DNA of 64,000 bases from an uncultured Oxalobacteraceae bacterium (GTDB lineage: Bacteria; Pseudomonadota; Gammaproteobacteria; Burkholderiales; Burkholderiaceae_D): NCBI GenBank assembly GCA_903862415.1, contig CAIOYD010000066.1, forward strand, positions 19,731 to 83,730, in the 5' to 3' direction. This document shows positions 18,030 to 27,146 of this stretch, piece after piece. The notes beneath the pieces are model-generated. The model saw nothing but the letters and a program-made list of their open reading frames with translations, was not told where the DNA came from and did not search any database. Numbering within the stretch: position 1 is the stretch's first letter; the number at the start of each line of letters is the position of its first letter. A program made the position numbers and the translations under genes.

Positions 18030-19455
18030 ACGATTAATAAAAAAGATATTCGGCGGCGGCACTGGTTCAGAGGCATCCTCAACCCAAAGTGTAGCCAAAC
18101 TGAAAACTCTGACAGTCAAAGAACACCAGATCAATCCTTCACTGGTGTCAGGCAACGCCATCCGCGTAACGTCCACTTTGCAACAGGCGGGCTTTAAAGC
18201 CTTTATCGTGGGCGGTGCGGTGCGTGATTTGTTATTGGGTGTCAAACCGAAAGATTTTGATATTGCCACCGACGCCACGCCAGATCAGGTCAAGCGTTTG
18301 TTCCGCCGCGCCTTCATCATCGGCAAGCGTTTTCAGATTGTGCACGTCATGTTTGGCTCCGACCTGCTCGAAGTGACCACCTTCCGCGGCGCTTCCAGTG
18401 ATGGCGCGCCCAAGGATGAATTTGGCCGGGTACTGCGCGACAACACCTTTGGCGAACAACCAGAAGATGCCACCCGACGCGACTTCACTATCAATGCCAT
18501 GTATTACGATCCGGCCAGTCAGACGGTGCTCGATTACCACGGCGGCATGGCTGACATCCGAAAAAAAACTCTGCGCATTATCGGTCAGCCGGAAGCCCGT
18601 TATCGCGAAGATCCGGTACGCATGTTACGGGTGGTGCGCTTTGCGGCCAAGCTGCAGTTTGAGATTGCGCCAGGTACGCGCGCACCAATCCGTCTGATGG
18701 CGCCGCTGATCGACAATGTACCAACGGCACGGGTATTTGATGAAATGCTCAAATTGCTTAGCAGCGGTCATGCGCTGGCCTGTCTGAAACAGTTACGTCA
18801 CGAAGGCTTGCATCACGGCCTGCTGCCCTTGCTCGATGTGGTGCTGGAACAGCCACTGGGGGCGCGCTTTGTCACGCTGGCCTTAAACAATACCGATGAA
18901 CGGGTCAGACAGGGTAAAACCATTTCGCCGGGATTTTTATTTGCCGCACTGCTGTGGCATCAGGTACTGGAAAAATGGCAGGCCTATGAAGCCACGGGTG
19001 AACCCGCGATTCCGGCCCTGCATCTGGCAGCCGACGATGTGCTGCAAACCCAGACCGAATCACTGGCACTGCAACGCCGCATCGGCACCGACATGCGCGA
19101 TATCTGGGCCATGCAGCCGCGTTTTGACCGCCGCATCGGCAAGACACCGTACAAACTCATCGAACACCCGCGCTTCCGTGCCGGACTGGATTTCCTGATT
19201 TTGCGTGCGGCCTCCGGCGAAATTGAACAGGAATTGGCCGACTGGTGGACTGATTTTCTGGCCGCTGATGCGGTCGGGCGCGAAACTCTGCTGGCAGCCA
19301 AGCCACGGATGAACAAAAAACCTGCGCCTAAAAAAACTGCCCATTCTGCTGCACAGTCAGCCGCGCAGTCAGCAGCAACGGAAGCAGAAGCCGAAATGCC
19401 AGCCGCGGTACCAAAAAAACGCCGTCGCCGCACCAGAAAACCGGCCGCAGAATAA
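18022..19455 (+). CDS. pcnB: Poly(A) polymerase I
   Basis: The product is 477 aa. The class II nucleotidyltransferase core has GGAVRDLLLG and the catalytic pair in DFDIATDATP, followed by RRDFTINAMYYDP and EDPVRMLRVVRFAAKL. The C-terminal RNA-binding region ends in a Lys/Arg-rich tail (KKRRRRTRK) typical of PcnB and distinguishing it from the tRNA CCA enzyme. It adds A tails that promote RNA decay. It overlaps the HAD gene by 8 bases. Confidence 0.93.
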   Translation: MIKRLIKKIFGGGTGSEASSTQSVAKLKTLTVKEHQINPSLVSGNAIRVTSTLQQAGFKAFIVGGAVRDLLLGVKPKDFDIATDATPDQVKRLFRRAFIIGKRFQIVHVMFGSDLLEVTTFRGASSDGAPKDEFGRVLRDNTFGEQPEDATRRDFTINAMYYDPASQTVLDYHGGMADIRKKTLRIIGQPEARYREDPVRMLRVVRFAAKLQFEIAPGTRAPIRLMAPLIDNVPTARVFDEMLKLLSSGHALACLKQLRHEGLHHGLLPLLDVVLEQPLGARFVTLALNNTDERVRQGKTISPGFLFAALLWHQVLEKWQAYEATGEPAIPALHLAADDVLQTQTESLALQRRIGTDMRDIWAMQPRFDRRIGKTPYKLIEHPRFRAGLDFLILRAASGEIEQELADWWTDFLAADAVGRETLLAAKPRMNKKPAPKKTAHSAAQSAAQSAATEAEAEMPAAVPKKRRRRTRKPAAE

Positions 19456-19458
19456 GTC

Positions 19459-19941
19459 ATGCCAGGGATGATTGCCTACATCGGTCTGGGTGCCAATCTG
19501 GGTCAGGCACAGGTAACCCTGATGGCCGCACTGGCAGCGCTCGCGCAACTGCCAGATACCAGTCTGATTGCCCATTCCAGCCTGTATGCTTCAGCACCGG
19601 TTGATGCCACTGGTGAAGATTATGTGAATGCAGTGGCGCAATTACACACCCAGTTAGCGCCCGAAGCCTTGCTCGACTCCCTGCAAACCATCGAACTTCA
19701 GTTCGGCCGCGTGCGCAGTTACCAGAATGCACCGCGTACGCTCGATCTGGATCTTTTACTTTACGATCAACAAATCATTCATACCCCCCGCCTGCAGATA
19801 CCCCATCCACGTATGCATCAACGCGCCTTTGTGCTGTTGCCCTTGCTGGAAATAACCGCCGACAGCGTTATTCCCGGGCACGGTAGCGCCAGCGCATTTT
19901 TATCAGCGCTGCAAACACAAGTTGTGCGCAAAATTAGCTAA
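19459..19941 (+). CDS. folK: 2-amino-4-hydroxy-6-hydroxymethyldihydropteridine pyrophosphokinase
   Basis: The product is 160 aa. IAYIGLGANLGQ at the start, YVNAVAQL, LQTIELQFGR and the metal-binding RTLDLDLLLYD motif identify HPPK. It transfers pyrophosphate from ATP to the pterin in folate synthesis. The gene follows pcnB by three bases, a common Burkholderiales pairing. Confidence 0.96.
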   Translation: MPGMIAYIGLGANLGQAQVTLMAALAALAQLPDTSLIAHSSLYASAPVDATGEDYVNAVAQLHTQLAPEALLDSLQTIELQFGRVRSYQNAPRTLDLDLLLYDQQIIHTPRLQIPHPRMHQRAFVLLPLLEITADSVIPGHGSASAFLSALQTQVVRKIS

Positions 19942-19978
19942 AAATTGACCAGCGGCATGTTTTGGCTGATCAGCGGAA

Positions 19979-20007
19979 TTGGCGTTTTTCGCTGATCACG
20001 GTATATT
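19979..20007 (+). promoter_or_regulatory. Promoter of the minor-pilin operon with direct repeats
   Basis: TTGGCG (19979-19984), 17 bases, TATATT (20002-20007) form a sigma-70-like promoter 67 bases before the first minor pilin. Two copies of GCTGATCA (19965-19972 and 19991-19998) flank or overlap it, which would suit a regulator. Confidence 0.5.
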
Positions 20008-20073
20008 AGTGTTATACGGTAACTATTGTTATTTTGTTATCAGCAATTCAACCTGACACTACAGGAAACATCC

Positions 20074-20688
20074 ATGTCTTTTCTTTTACATTCATCACAG
20101 CGAAAAACTTTCCCGGTCCGAATGGCAGCGGGTGGCTTTTCCTTGATTGAATTGCTCGTTGCCCTGACCATCGGCATTATTCTGGTGGGTATTGCGGCAC
20201 CACAATTTTCCGCCATCATGCAAAAGCAGCAGGCAAGCTCTGAAATAAACAATTTACTCAATGATATGCAATATGCCCGTTCGGAAGCGATTAAACAGGG
20301 GCAGTTAGTCACCTTATGCGCTTCCAGTAATGGCACCAGCTGCTCTGCTGCAACCACATGGCAGGCCGGATGGATTATTTTCTCCAATATCAGCAACCTA
20401 TCCCCCGCCGCCTTCACCAATGGCACCGATGTGCTGTTGCGCAAGCAGGCGAAATTTACCACTACCGACACGCTCACATCGAGCCCGGTACTGAGTGCAG
20501 TCACTTATAACCGGGATGGCTTCGGAATGAATTTCAGTTCCACCACCGGAGAGCTGTTTACCCTGCACAGCCTGACTGCCTCGACCAACTCAACCAAATG
20601 CCTGTGGCTCGATTCTCTGGGGCGTCAAACTGTGCAAAAGGCAGGCGCTGCTGCCCTGACCGGACAAGGAACGAACAAATGCGTATAA
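20074..20688 (+). CDS. fimT: FimT/GspH-type minor pseudopilin
   Basis: The product is 204 aa from the ATG at 20074, which has ACAGGAAA upstream; an earlier in-frame start lacks this. The leader ends at the Gly in GGFSLIELL, cut by prepilin peptidase, with Glu at position 5, then a hydrophobic helix. The C-terminal region looks like a GspH/FimT beta domain with a Cys pair. It is the first gene of the minor-pilin operon fimT-pilV-pilW-pilX-pilY1-pilE, which forms the priming complex for pilus assembly. Confidence 0.9.
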   Translation: MSFLLHSSQRKTFPVRMAAGGFSLIELLVALTIGIILVGIAAPQFSAIMQKQQASSEINNLLNDMQYARSEAIKQGQLVTLCASSNGTSCSAATTWQAGWIIFSNISNLSPAAFTNGTDVLLRKQAKFTTTDTLTSSPVLSAVTYNRDGFGMNFSSTTGELFTLHSLTASTNSTKCLWLDSLGRQTVQKAGAAALTGQGTNKCV

Positions 20689-21239
20689 CACAACGCCCCT
20701 ATGCCAGACAGTTGGGTGTGAGTCTGATTGAAGTGCTGATTGCGATTTTAATTATTGCCGTCGGCGTACTCGGCATCGCCAAAATGCAGGCTCTGTCGAT
20801 TTCCAGCAGCCAGGTTTCCGGCGGCCGTGGTTTGGTAGCGTTGCAGGCCAGCAGTCTGGCAGCACTATTTCACAGTAATAGAGGTTACTGGCAAACTTTC
20901 TCTCCCGGCTTGCCTCCTTGCAGCAATACTGCCGGATGTACACTGACAGGCAGCTCAACCACCCAGTTTGGAGCCGTACCCGCATCCTGCACAGTCGCGA
21001 CTCCCTGTCTTTCATCGTCCATAGCAGCACTGGAAATCAACAACTGGATGGCAAATATTAATAAGCAGGTGCCTAGCTACTCTGCCAACATCAGTTGCGC
21101 CAATGGCACGACCTTGCCGACCAATTGCACCATCGCGATCAGCTGGCTGGAAAAACAACAGGGTGGCAACAGCACCACGGCAGCGCTGGCATCCACAACG
21201 GCGACCAAACAAACCTATTTCTTATACGTGCAGCCATGA
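20679..21239 (+). CDS. pilV: Type IV pilus minor pilin PilV
   Basis: The product is 186 aa from the ATG at 20679, overlapping fimT by 10 bases; the frame opens earlier but only this start places the leader correctly. MRITQRPYARQLG is followed by VSLIEVLIAILIIAVGVLG, the PilV-type N-terminus. Several Cys lie in the soluble part (for example SCTVATPC and NISCANGTTLPTNC). It sits at the pilus tip with PilW, PilX and PilY1. Confidence 0.9.
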   Translation: MRITQRPYARQLGVSLIEVLIAILIIAVGVLGIAKMQALSISSSQVSGGRGLVALQASSLAALFHSNRGYWQTFSPGLPPCSNTAGCTLTGSSTTQFGAVPASCTVATPCLSSSIAALEINNWMANINKQVPSYSANISCANGTTLPTNCTIAISWLEKQQGGNSTTAALASTTATKQTYFLYVQP

Positions 21240-22033
21240 AATCATTGAACCCGTTATCCCGCTGTCCATCTCCGAGAACAGCTCAGTCCGGCTTCAGTCT
21301 GGTGGAGTTGATGGTGGCTGTCACCATCGGTTTGTTTATCACGCTGGGCCTGAGTCAGATTTTTATCAACATGTACAGCACCTCCCAATCGCAAAGCTCC
21401 CTGTCGCAGTATCAGGAAAATCAGCGTCTGGCTCTGGTGATGCTGATGAATACGGTTGAACTGACCGGCTACACAGCAGGTATTCCAACGAGCTTAACGC
21501 CAGCCGTCACTGCCTTGCCAGCCGTCACCAATGCTGATACTTCCACTTTTACTCCGGGCGCCGGCATAGTTGGCACCGGGGCTGGTACCGGGACTGGCAG
21601 CACCAGCGACACACTTAATGTGTATTTTCAGTCTGCCGGTTCCAACCTGGATCAGATTATCAACTGTCAGGGCGGCAGTGCTTCGGCCTCCACGACCACC
21701 ACCTTCATCAACAGTTTTTCAATTAACGCTAATAATCAATTGGTTTGCACCGTGACCACCAATGGTGGAGCACCCAGTTCAGCACTGGTACTGGCTAACA
21801 ATGTGACCTCGATGTCGATCATGTATGGCGTGGATACGACCAACAGCAAGACCACTAACGCCTATCTGACCGCTGCGGACGTCACTACGGGCGCGATGTG
21901 GATGAATATCCGCACGGTGCAAGTCACACTCAATTTCTGTACCGCCAACGTACTCAATCCGGCCGCTGCTTACACCTCCACCTGCCCGACAACGCCGTGG
22001 GTACAAACGATTAATTTAATGAGTAAGACATGA
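21236..22033 (+). CDS. pilW: Type IV pilus minor pilin PilW
   Basis: The product is 265 aa from the ATG at 21236, sharing ATGA with the pilV stop; earlier starts are out of register with a leader. SGFSLVELMVAVTIGLFI is the processed N-terminus with Glu at position 5. A Gly/Thr-rich stretch lies near 105-120 and a Cys-rich end follows (LNFCTANV...TSTCP). This is the PilW layout of Burkholderiales operons. It is coupled to pilV and pilX by 4-base overlaps. Confidence 0.88.
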   Translation: MKSLNPLSRCPSPRTAQSGFSLVELMVAVTIGLFITLGLSQIFINMYSTSQSQSSLSQYQENQRLALVMLMNTVELTGYTAGIPTSLTPAVTALPAVTNADTSTFTPGAGIVGTGAGTGTGSTSDTLNVYFQSAGSNLDQIINCQGGSASASTTTTFINSFSINANNQLVCTVTTNGGAPSSALVLANNVTSMSIMYGVDTTNSKTTNAYLTAADVTTGAMWMNIRTVQVTLNFCTANVLNPAAAYTSTCPTTPWVQTINLMSKT

Positions 22034-22662
22034 TGGAACGACTATCCCAGCCAACTAAGCAAAACGGTATTGCTCTCATATCGAGCCTGATCATCATGCT
22101 GTTGATGACGGTTGTGGCCCTGAGTCTGATGCGCGGCACCAGCCTGTTTGAAAAAATTGCCGGCAATACCCGTGAAAAACAGCGTGCCTTCCAAAGTGCC
22201 CAGGATGCATTGCAGTTCGCCGAATTCTGGCTGCAACAAACAGCCACCCCCACTGCGCTGACTGGCGCTGCCTGTTCGAGCACCTTAACGAGCATACAGG
22301 TTTGTACCGGCACCGGTTCCGATCCGGGAACGCTACTGTCAGCCATTTATGCTCTGCCGTCCTATTCCGGTTACAAACCGCCTTCGATGACGGTCGCTTC
22401 CGGCGGCGGCCTGAGTGCCAGTGGTGACGTGAATTATTCGAAGAACCCCAGTATTTACATCAACCCCCTTGGCACGATCAACAGCCAGCCGGTGTTCCGG
22501 ATTACCGCGATAGGCTATGCCGGCAGTGGCGGAAAAAATGGCACTGTTGCGGTCGTGCAGAGTATTTTTGCCGTGACCGGCGGCGGCTCCAGCGGCAACA
22601 GCGGCGGTGGCAACACCAACACGAATCAGGCATCGACCGGTACCAATATCGGCGGGGCATAA
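22030..22662 (+). CDS. pilX: Type IV pilus assembly protein PilX
   Basis: The product is 210 aa. It opens with QNGIALISSLIIMLLMTVVALS, the PilX-type segment in which Glu5 is absent. RQRAFQSAQDAL-type helix (EKQRAFQSAQDALQFAE) follows. The last 35 residues are a Gly/Ser/Asn/Thr-rich tail (GGGSSGNSGGGNTNTN) that is longer than usual. It overlaps pilW by four bases. It joins the minor-pilin tip complex. Confidence 0.87.
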   Translation: MMERLSQPTKQNGIALISSLIIMLLMTVVALSLMRGTSLFEKIAGNTREKQRAFQSAQDALQFAEFWLQQTATPTALTGAACSSTLTSIQVCTGTGSDPGTLLSAIYALPSYSGYKPPSMTVASGGGLSASGDVNYSKNPSIYINPLGTINSQPVFRITAIGYAGSGGKNGTVAVVQSIFAVTGGGSSGNSGGGNTNTNQASTGTNIGGA

Positions 22663-22722
22663 TTTTACATAATCACTTCACTTATCCAGAGAAGCTTGCA
22701 ATACAAGAAGGAGTTAACTCAA

Positions 22723-25700
22723 ATGAACAAGAACTCAATTACGCTGTTATGGCTGCTGGCAGGATTGCTGCCTTTGAGCGCCCATGCGCAGTTAACTGTG
22801 CAGGAAAGCTTCAACGGCAATACCACCACCAATTTATGGACTGCGCTGGGCGGCGCCTGCTTAACGGCGAGCACCAATAATGCCACCTCAGCCACCCCTC
22901 CGGCCGGTACCATCCCAGGCTGTGTGTCCGGCAATGGCGGCAATTTAAATGCCAGTAACTATTACTACAAAAACGTCAATGGCGGCAGTGTGCTCGTCGG
23001 CGGCAACAATGGCGGCAATTTGCCCGATGCCAGCGGCTCAGGTGCGCTGCGCTTAACCAACGGCGCTAACTCAAGCATGTCGGGCGCCAACGGTAATAAC
23101 GAAACTGGTGCGATTGTCAGTGCCAATTCGTTTCCGAGTAATTCCGGTCTGCATATTACGTTCAACACCATTACCTGGGGCGGTAACGGCTACAACAACG
23201 GCTCAGCCAATACCGGTGCCGATGGTATGGCTTTCTTCCTGCTCGATGCCTCGTTATTTTCCACCACAGGAACGGGCGACAATACGGTTTTCAATGTAAC
23301 CAAAACCGGCTCCTTCGGTGGCGCTCTGGGTTATGATTGCTCACCTGGAAAATCTCCCGCTGACGGTTTCAAAGGCGGCTATATCGGCTTGGGTATTGAT
23401 GAATACGGCAACTTTGCCAACAAGGGCGATAATGGCCGCTCCTACGATCCGCTCTCGCCTGGTTTTGCTTACAACACCATTACTTTGCGCGGCTCAGGCA
23501 ATATTACCTCGACGCGCTTTCCGGTGGATTCCAACGACAATGCGACCGGTGTCAATCCGGGCGCGGGTCCGATAGTCTCCACTGCCAACGTCTGTAAATA
23601 CGGATTCTATACCACGTCGAATACACCGACCGTCACCAGCAGCTCTGCCGCAGGAAGTTTTTCCAGCGGCAGCACTGGAACGACGACGTCCTACAATACG
23701 ACGGCACTGACCTATACAGTTACGGTTAAAAGCAACAATACTGACTCCAACGGCGTCAAGACCAAAATCACCCAGACTTCGGTCTACCCGATACAGATGG
23801 TGCGCGATTACGACATCATTGCGGTCAAACCATTGATTCCAGGAAATAATATTTACAATCAAGAATCCATTGCCAAGCCTACCCGTCTGGCTGCGGTGCC
23901 GATTTCGTACACCATCAACATCACCAGTACCGGTAAAATCAGTATCAGCTATTCCTACAATGGCGGCGTCAATACTACCGTCATCAATAGCCAGGACATT
24001 ACCGATTACGCTAATTACTACAAAGGCTTGCCTGATAACTTCCTGTATGGCTTTTCAGCCGGTACCGGTGGCGGCAGTAACAACCACGAGATTACCTGCT
24101 TCAAGGCCGCGCAGATTGCCGATTCATCGAGTTCGGCCGGTGGTAACGTACCACAAAATACCAAGGTACAAAACAATCAGGGTGATCAGATTTATCTGGC
24201 ATCCTACAACCCGACTACCCTGGCTGGCTCCCTGACAGCCACACCATTATCGGTGCAGCCAAACGGCTCGGTAGTGGTTGGAACGCTCAATTCCAATGGC
24301 ACCATTAATCCGCACGCCACCTGGGATGCCAGTTGTGTTCTGACCGGAGCAGCCTCTTGCGCCACGACCAAGACAGCCGTCGCCGTGCAGGCGCCGAGTG
24401 CCCGCGGAATTGCTACCTGGAATGATGCCTCCAGTGCTGGTGTGCCATTCCAATGGAGTAATCTTTCCACCAATGAGCAGACCGCCCTCAACAGTGGCGA
24501 CCCAAGCAATGGACTGCTGGGTCCGGATCGTGTTGATTTTCTGCGCGGCAACCGCACTAAGGAAGTCACCAATGTGTTCCGCACCAGAACTGGCGTTCTG
24601 GGTGACATCATCAATTCCAGCCCGGTATGGGTAGGAACACCGTTATCACCCTTTACGCAAAAATGGACTGATGCGATTTATGCCAGCGCCATGCCCGAAG
24701 GCAGCACTTCGTATGCTACCTTCCAGTCTAACCAGGCCAATCGCCTTAATGTAGTATATGTCGGTGCCAACGACGGCTATTTGCACGGCTTTAGCGCCGG
24801 CCAGGGTATCGGTGCTACCTTTAATCAAACCAGCAATACCGGCGCTGAAATTCTGGCCTATATGCCCAGTCTGGCCATCAACAGCATTCATGATGTCGCT
24901 TTTGGCAGTGGCGAACTGGATTACTCCGGCTTAACCTATGCCCACAATGCCTTTGTTGACGCCACTCCGGGTAGCGGCGATTTGTATTACGGCGGTGCCT
25001 GGCATACCTGGCTCATCGGTGGTCTGGGTGACGGCGGCAATATGGGCGGTGTTCTGGGCTCACCAACAGGGACAGCCTCTGGTAATATTTATGCGCTCGA
25101 TATTACCAACCCAAGCTCCACCCCGACTGACAGCTCGGTCGCTGCCATGGTATTGGGCGACTGGAATTCCAGCACGATCAGCTGCGATAACGTCAGCAAC
25201 TGTGGCCAATATCTGGGTAGCGTCTACGGCACGCCAATTATCCGCCGCTTACACAGCGGTAACTGGGCAGCAATATTTGGTAATGGTTTAAACAGCGCAC
25301 AGGGTACTGCCGGGATTTTTGTGATGGAAGTCTCGAGCAGCTCCACCGCCACACCGCCAACCACTACTTTCCATTACTACGATACCAATGTCGGTGCAGG
25401 TAATGATCCGACTGGCCAAAATACCAGCAACGGTATTGCCTATGTCACCTCCGCTGATCTGGATGGCGATCATGTGACTGACTATGTCTATGCCGGTGAC
25501 GCCTTGGGCAATCTGTGGCGTTTTGATCTGACCAGCCAGAATCCGACTAACTGGGGTAACCCGTTTGTGTTGTTCAATGGTTCAAGCTCCAGTGGTTTGC
25601 AGCCTATCACCAGCGCAGTTACTGTCAATGCGACCGTGTATGGCTCAAACACCTATATCATGATTGACTTTGGCACCGGACGTCAGTATCCACAAACGTT

Positions 25701-26460
25701 GGGCAGCGCCGCCGTTTATGCCACCGCCGCACAAAATATGTACGGCATTTGGGATTGGAACATGTCCAAGTGGAATACACTCAACACCAATGCTCCTTAC
25801 GCCTACCTGAAAACCAGCAGCAGCCCGTTCTCAGCGAGTGCTCCTATGGGGCCGTCGAATCTGACGCAGCAGCAACTGACAGCAATCAACATTACCACCA
25901 CAACCAATACCACCGGAACCTCTCAGGGCTACCAGGAAACCAATAACTTGATGTGCCTGCCCGGCGTTAGCGGCTGCTCTTCTTCCATCACCTATGGCTG
26001 GATGCTGCCCTTACCTAACTCTACTGAGCAAATTATTTATAATCCGATCACGGAGAGTGGCATCCTGTTTATCAACTCGATCATTCCGGCTGTTGTTGAT
26101 AATCTGAAATGCACCATTACGGCCGCAGCTGGCTTTTCTTATGCCATCGACGCCGGCAACGGTGGCGGCAGTGTGGATGTGTTTAACAGCGCTACCGGTG
26201 AAGTATCAACAACCTCAACCCCGATTGCACCGATTGTGGGGCTGGGCTTAAATGGTGTCGGTACGCCGTACTTTGTTACTTCCGCCGATCCAAGTGGTAA
26301 CACTATCAACACCATGATCACCCAAACCCAATCTGGTGTTCCGGCTTATCCACAGGTTCATATTCCCTGCAACGGACCAAACTGCAACCAATGCGTCGGC
26401 GCAAGTTGTGCAAGCAACCTCAACAACGGTTCGCGTCTGTCATGGCTGGAAATTCGCTGA
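22723..26460 (+). CDS. pilY1: PilY1-type pilus tip adhesin with an N-terminal L-type lectin-like region
   Basis: The product is 1245 aa from the ATG at 22723, with AAGGAG ten bases upstream; a TTG start at 22696 is less likely. A signal peptide of about 23 residues ends in AHA. Residues about 25-470 are Asn/Gly/Thr-rich and contain GADGMAFFLLD near 164, GGALGYDC near 196 and GLGIDEYGN near 221, resembling a legume/L-type lectin sandwich. From about 485 comes the PilY1 beta-propeller: DQIYLASYN, LGDIINSSPVWVG near 626, VGANDGYLHGF and the calcium site DLDGDHVTD at 912-920. Canonical PilY1 often carries a von Willebrand A domain in front; none is evident here. PilY1 controls pilus extension and surface adhesion. 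Confidence 0.88.
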   Translation: MNKNSITLLWLLAGLLPLSAHAQLTVQESFNGNTTTNLWTALGGACLTASTNNATSATPPAGTIPGCVSGNGGNLNASNYYYKNVNGGSVLVGGNNGGNLPDASGSGALRLTNGANSSMSGANGNNETGAIVSANSFPSNSGLHITFNTITWGGNGYNNGSANTGADGMAFFLLDASLFSTTGTGDNTVFNVTKTGSFGGALGYDCSPGKSPADGFKGGYIGLGIDEYGNFANKGDNGRSYDPLSPGFAYNTITLRGSGNITSTRFPVDSNDNATGVNPGAGPIVSTANVCKYGFYTTSNTPTVTSSSAAGSFSSGSTGTTTSYNTTALTYTVTVKSNNTDSNGVKTKITQTSVYPIQMVRDYDIIAVKPLIPGNNIYNQESIAKPTRLAAVPISYTINITSTGKISISYSYNGGVNTTVINSQDITDYANYYKGLPDNFLYGFSAGTGGGSNNHEITCFKAAQIADSSSSAGGNVPQNTKVQNNQGDQIYLASYNPTTLAGSLTATPLSVQPNGSVVVGTLNSNGTINPHATWDASCVLTGAASCATTKTAVAVQAPSARGIATWNDASSAGVPFQWSNLSTNEQTALNSGDPSNGLLGPDRVDFLRGNRTKEVTNVFRTRTGVLGDIINSSPVWVGTPLSPFTQKWTDAIYASAMPEGSTSYATFQSNQANRLNVVYVGANDGYLHGFSAGQGIGATFNQTSNTGAEILAYMPSLAINSIHDVAFGSGELDYSGLTYAHNAFVDATPGSGDLYYGGAWHTWLIGGLGDGGNMGGVLGSPTGTASGNIYALDITNPSSTPTDSSVAAMVLGDWNSSTISCDNVSNCGQYLGSVYGTPIIRRLHSGNWAAIFGNGLNSAQGTAGIFVMEVSSSSTATPPTTTFHYYDTNVGAGNDPTGQNTSNGIAYVTSADLDGDHVTDYVYAGDALGNLWRFDLTSQNPTNWGNPFVLFNGSSSSGLQPITSAVTVNATVYGSNTYIMIDFGTGRQYPQTLGSAAVYATAAQNMYGIWDWNMSKWNTLNTNAPYAYLKTSSSPFSASAPMGPSNLTQQQLTAINITTTTNTTGTSQGYQETNNLMCLPGVSGCSSSITYGWMLPLPNSTEQIIYNPITESGILFINSIIPAVVDNLKCTITAAAGFSYAIDAGNGGGSVDVFNSATGEVSTTSTPIAPIVGLGLNGVGTPYFVTSADPSGNTINTMITQTQSGVPAYPQVHIPCNGPNCNQCVGASCASNLNNGSRLSWLEIR

Positions 26461-26491
26461 TCTATGGCTCACTCTTTAAACAAAGGTCATC

Positions 26492-26935
26492 ATGGAAACT
26501 AAGTTAGCCAACACCAAACAAGCTGGTTTCACCATGCTCGAACTGATGATCGTCATCGTCATCATCGGCGTGTTAATGAGCATAGCGATTCCAGCCTACA
26601 CCAGCAGCGTACAGAAATCGCGCCGCACCGACGCCAAAAATGCCCTGCTGGATCTGGCGACCCGGGAAGAAAAGTTTTACAGCGTCAATAACAAGTACAC
26701 CCAGACCGCCACCGATCTGTATGGCGGCACGGTGACTTTTCCGATGAATGTGCAGACAGGCGGCACAGCCTATTACCAGGTCGATGTACCGACCCTGACC
26801 GCCGCCGGCACCACCACCTCAGCCTACTTTCAGGCCACAGCAACACCGGTTGCGCCTCAGGATACCGATGCCTGTGGAACCTTCAATCTGGACAGCCTCG
26901 GTGCCCAGGGTGCGGCGACCACCAATTGCTGGTAA
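26492..26935 (+). CDS. pilE: Type IV pilus minor pilin PilE
   Basis: The product is 147 aa. The leader ends in QAG followed by FTMLELMIVIVIIGVLMSIAIPAY, with Glu in the expected region of the helix. The basic VQKSRRTDAKNALLDLATREEKFYSVNNKYT stretch is typical of PilE-type minor pilins that close this operon. A single Cys near the end forms the disulfide with CGTF. It is the last gene of the cluster and is followed by a strong terminator. Confidence 0.92.
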   Translation: METKLANTKQAGFTMLELMIVIVIIGVLMSIAIPAYTSSVQKSRRTDAKNALLDLATREEKFYSVNNKYTQTATDLYGGTVTFPMNVQTGGTAYYQVDVPTLTAAGTTTSAYFQATATPVAPQDTDACGTFNLDSLGAQGAATTNCW

Positions 26936-26984
26936 ACTGCTTGTTTTAGTCATTCCGGCTTCTCAGCAATCACGTTTCTCCATT

Positions 26985-27019
26985 CGTTTATTCCCTCAAA
27001 AGGGGAATAAACGTTTTTT
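26985..27019 (+). terminator. Rho-independent terminator after the minor-pilin operon
   Basis: An 11-base perfect stem (26985-26995 with 27003-27013), a seven-base loop and six T follow the pilE stop by about 50 bases. Confidence 0.92.
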
Positions 27020-27033
27020 GCATTTCAGGGAGA

Positions 27034-27121
27034 TGGTGTATTACGCCTTTGGCTAATACACCCTACTTGACCGTAGCAAAAATCCCACGTAGGGTGTATT
27101 AGCCGCAGGCGTATTACACCA
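27034..27121. repeat. Inverted pair of REP-like palindromic elements
   Basis: A 33-base unit at 27034-27066 and its near-exact inverse at 27089-27121 lie 22 bases apart. Each unit is itself palindromic: GGTGTATTA and TAATACACC arms around a GC-rich centre. This GTAGGGTGTATTAG...GCGTATTACACC family is scattered through many proteobacterial genomes as intergenic repeats. Here it separates pilE from panB. Confidence 0.75.
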
Positions 27122-27146
27122 TTTTCGGCACAGCACAGGAAAAATC

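Noticed and set aside
22696..22722. TTG start of pilY1 and similar TTG/internal starts for recA, aceF/lpdA, PP2C, prlC and DUF885
   Set aside because: Each has a better ATG (or GTG) with a ribosome site at the right distance or a start matching the family.
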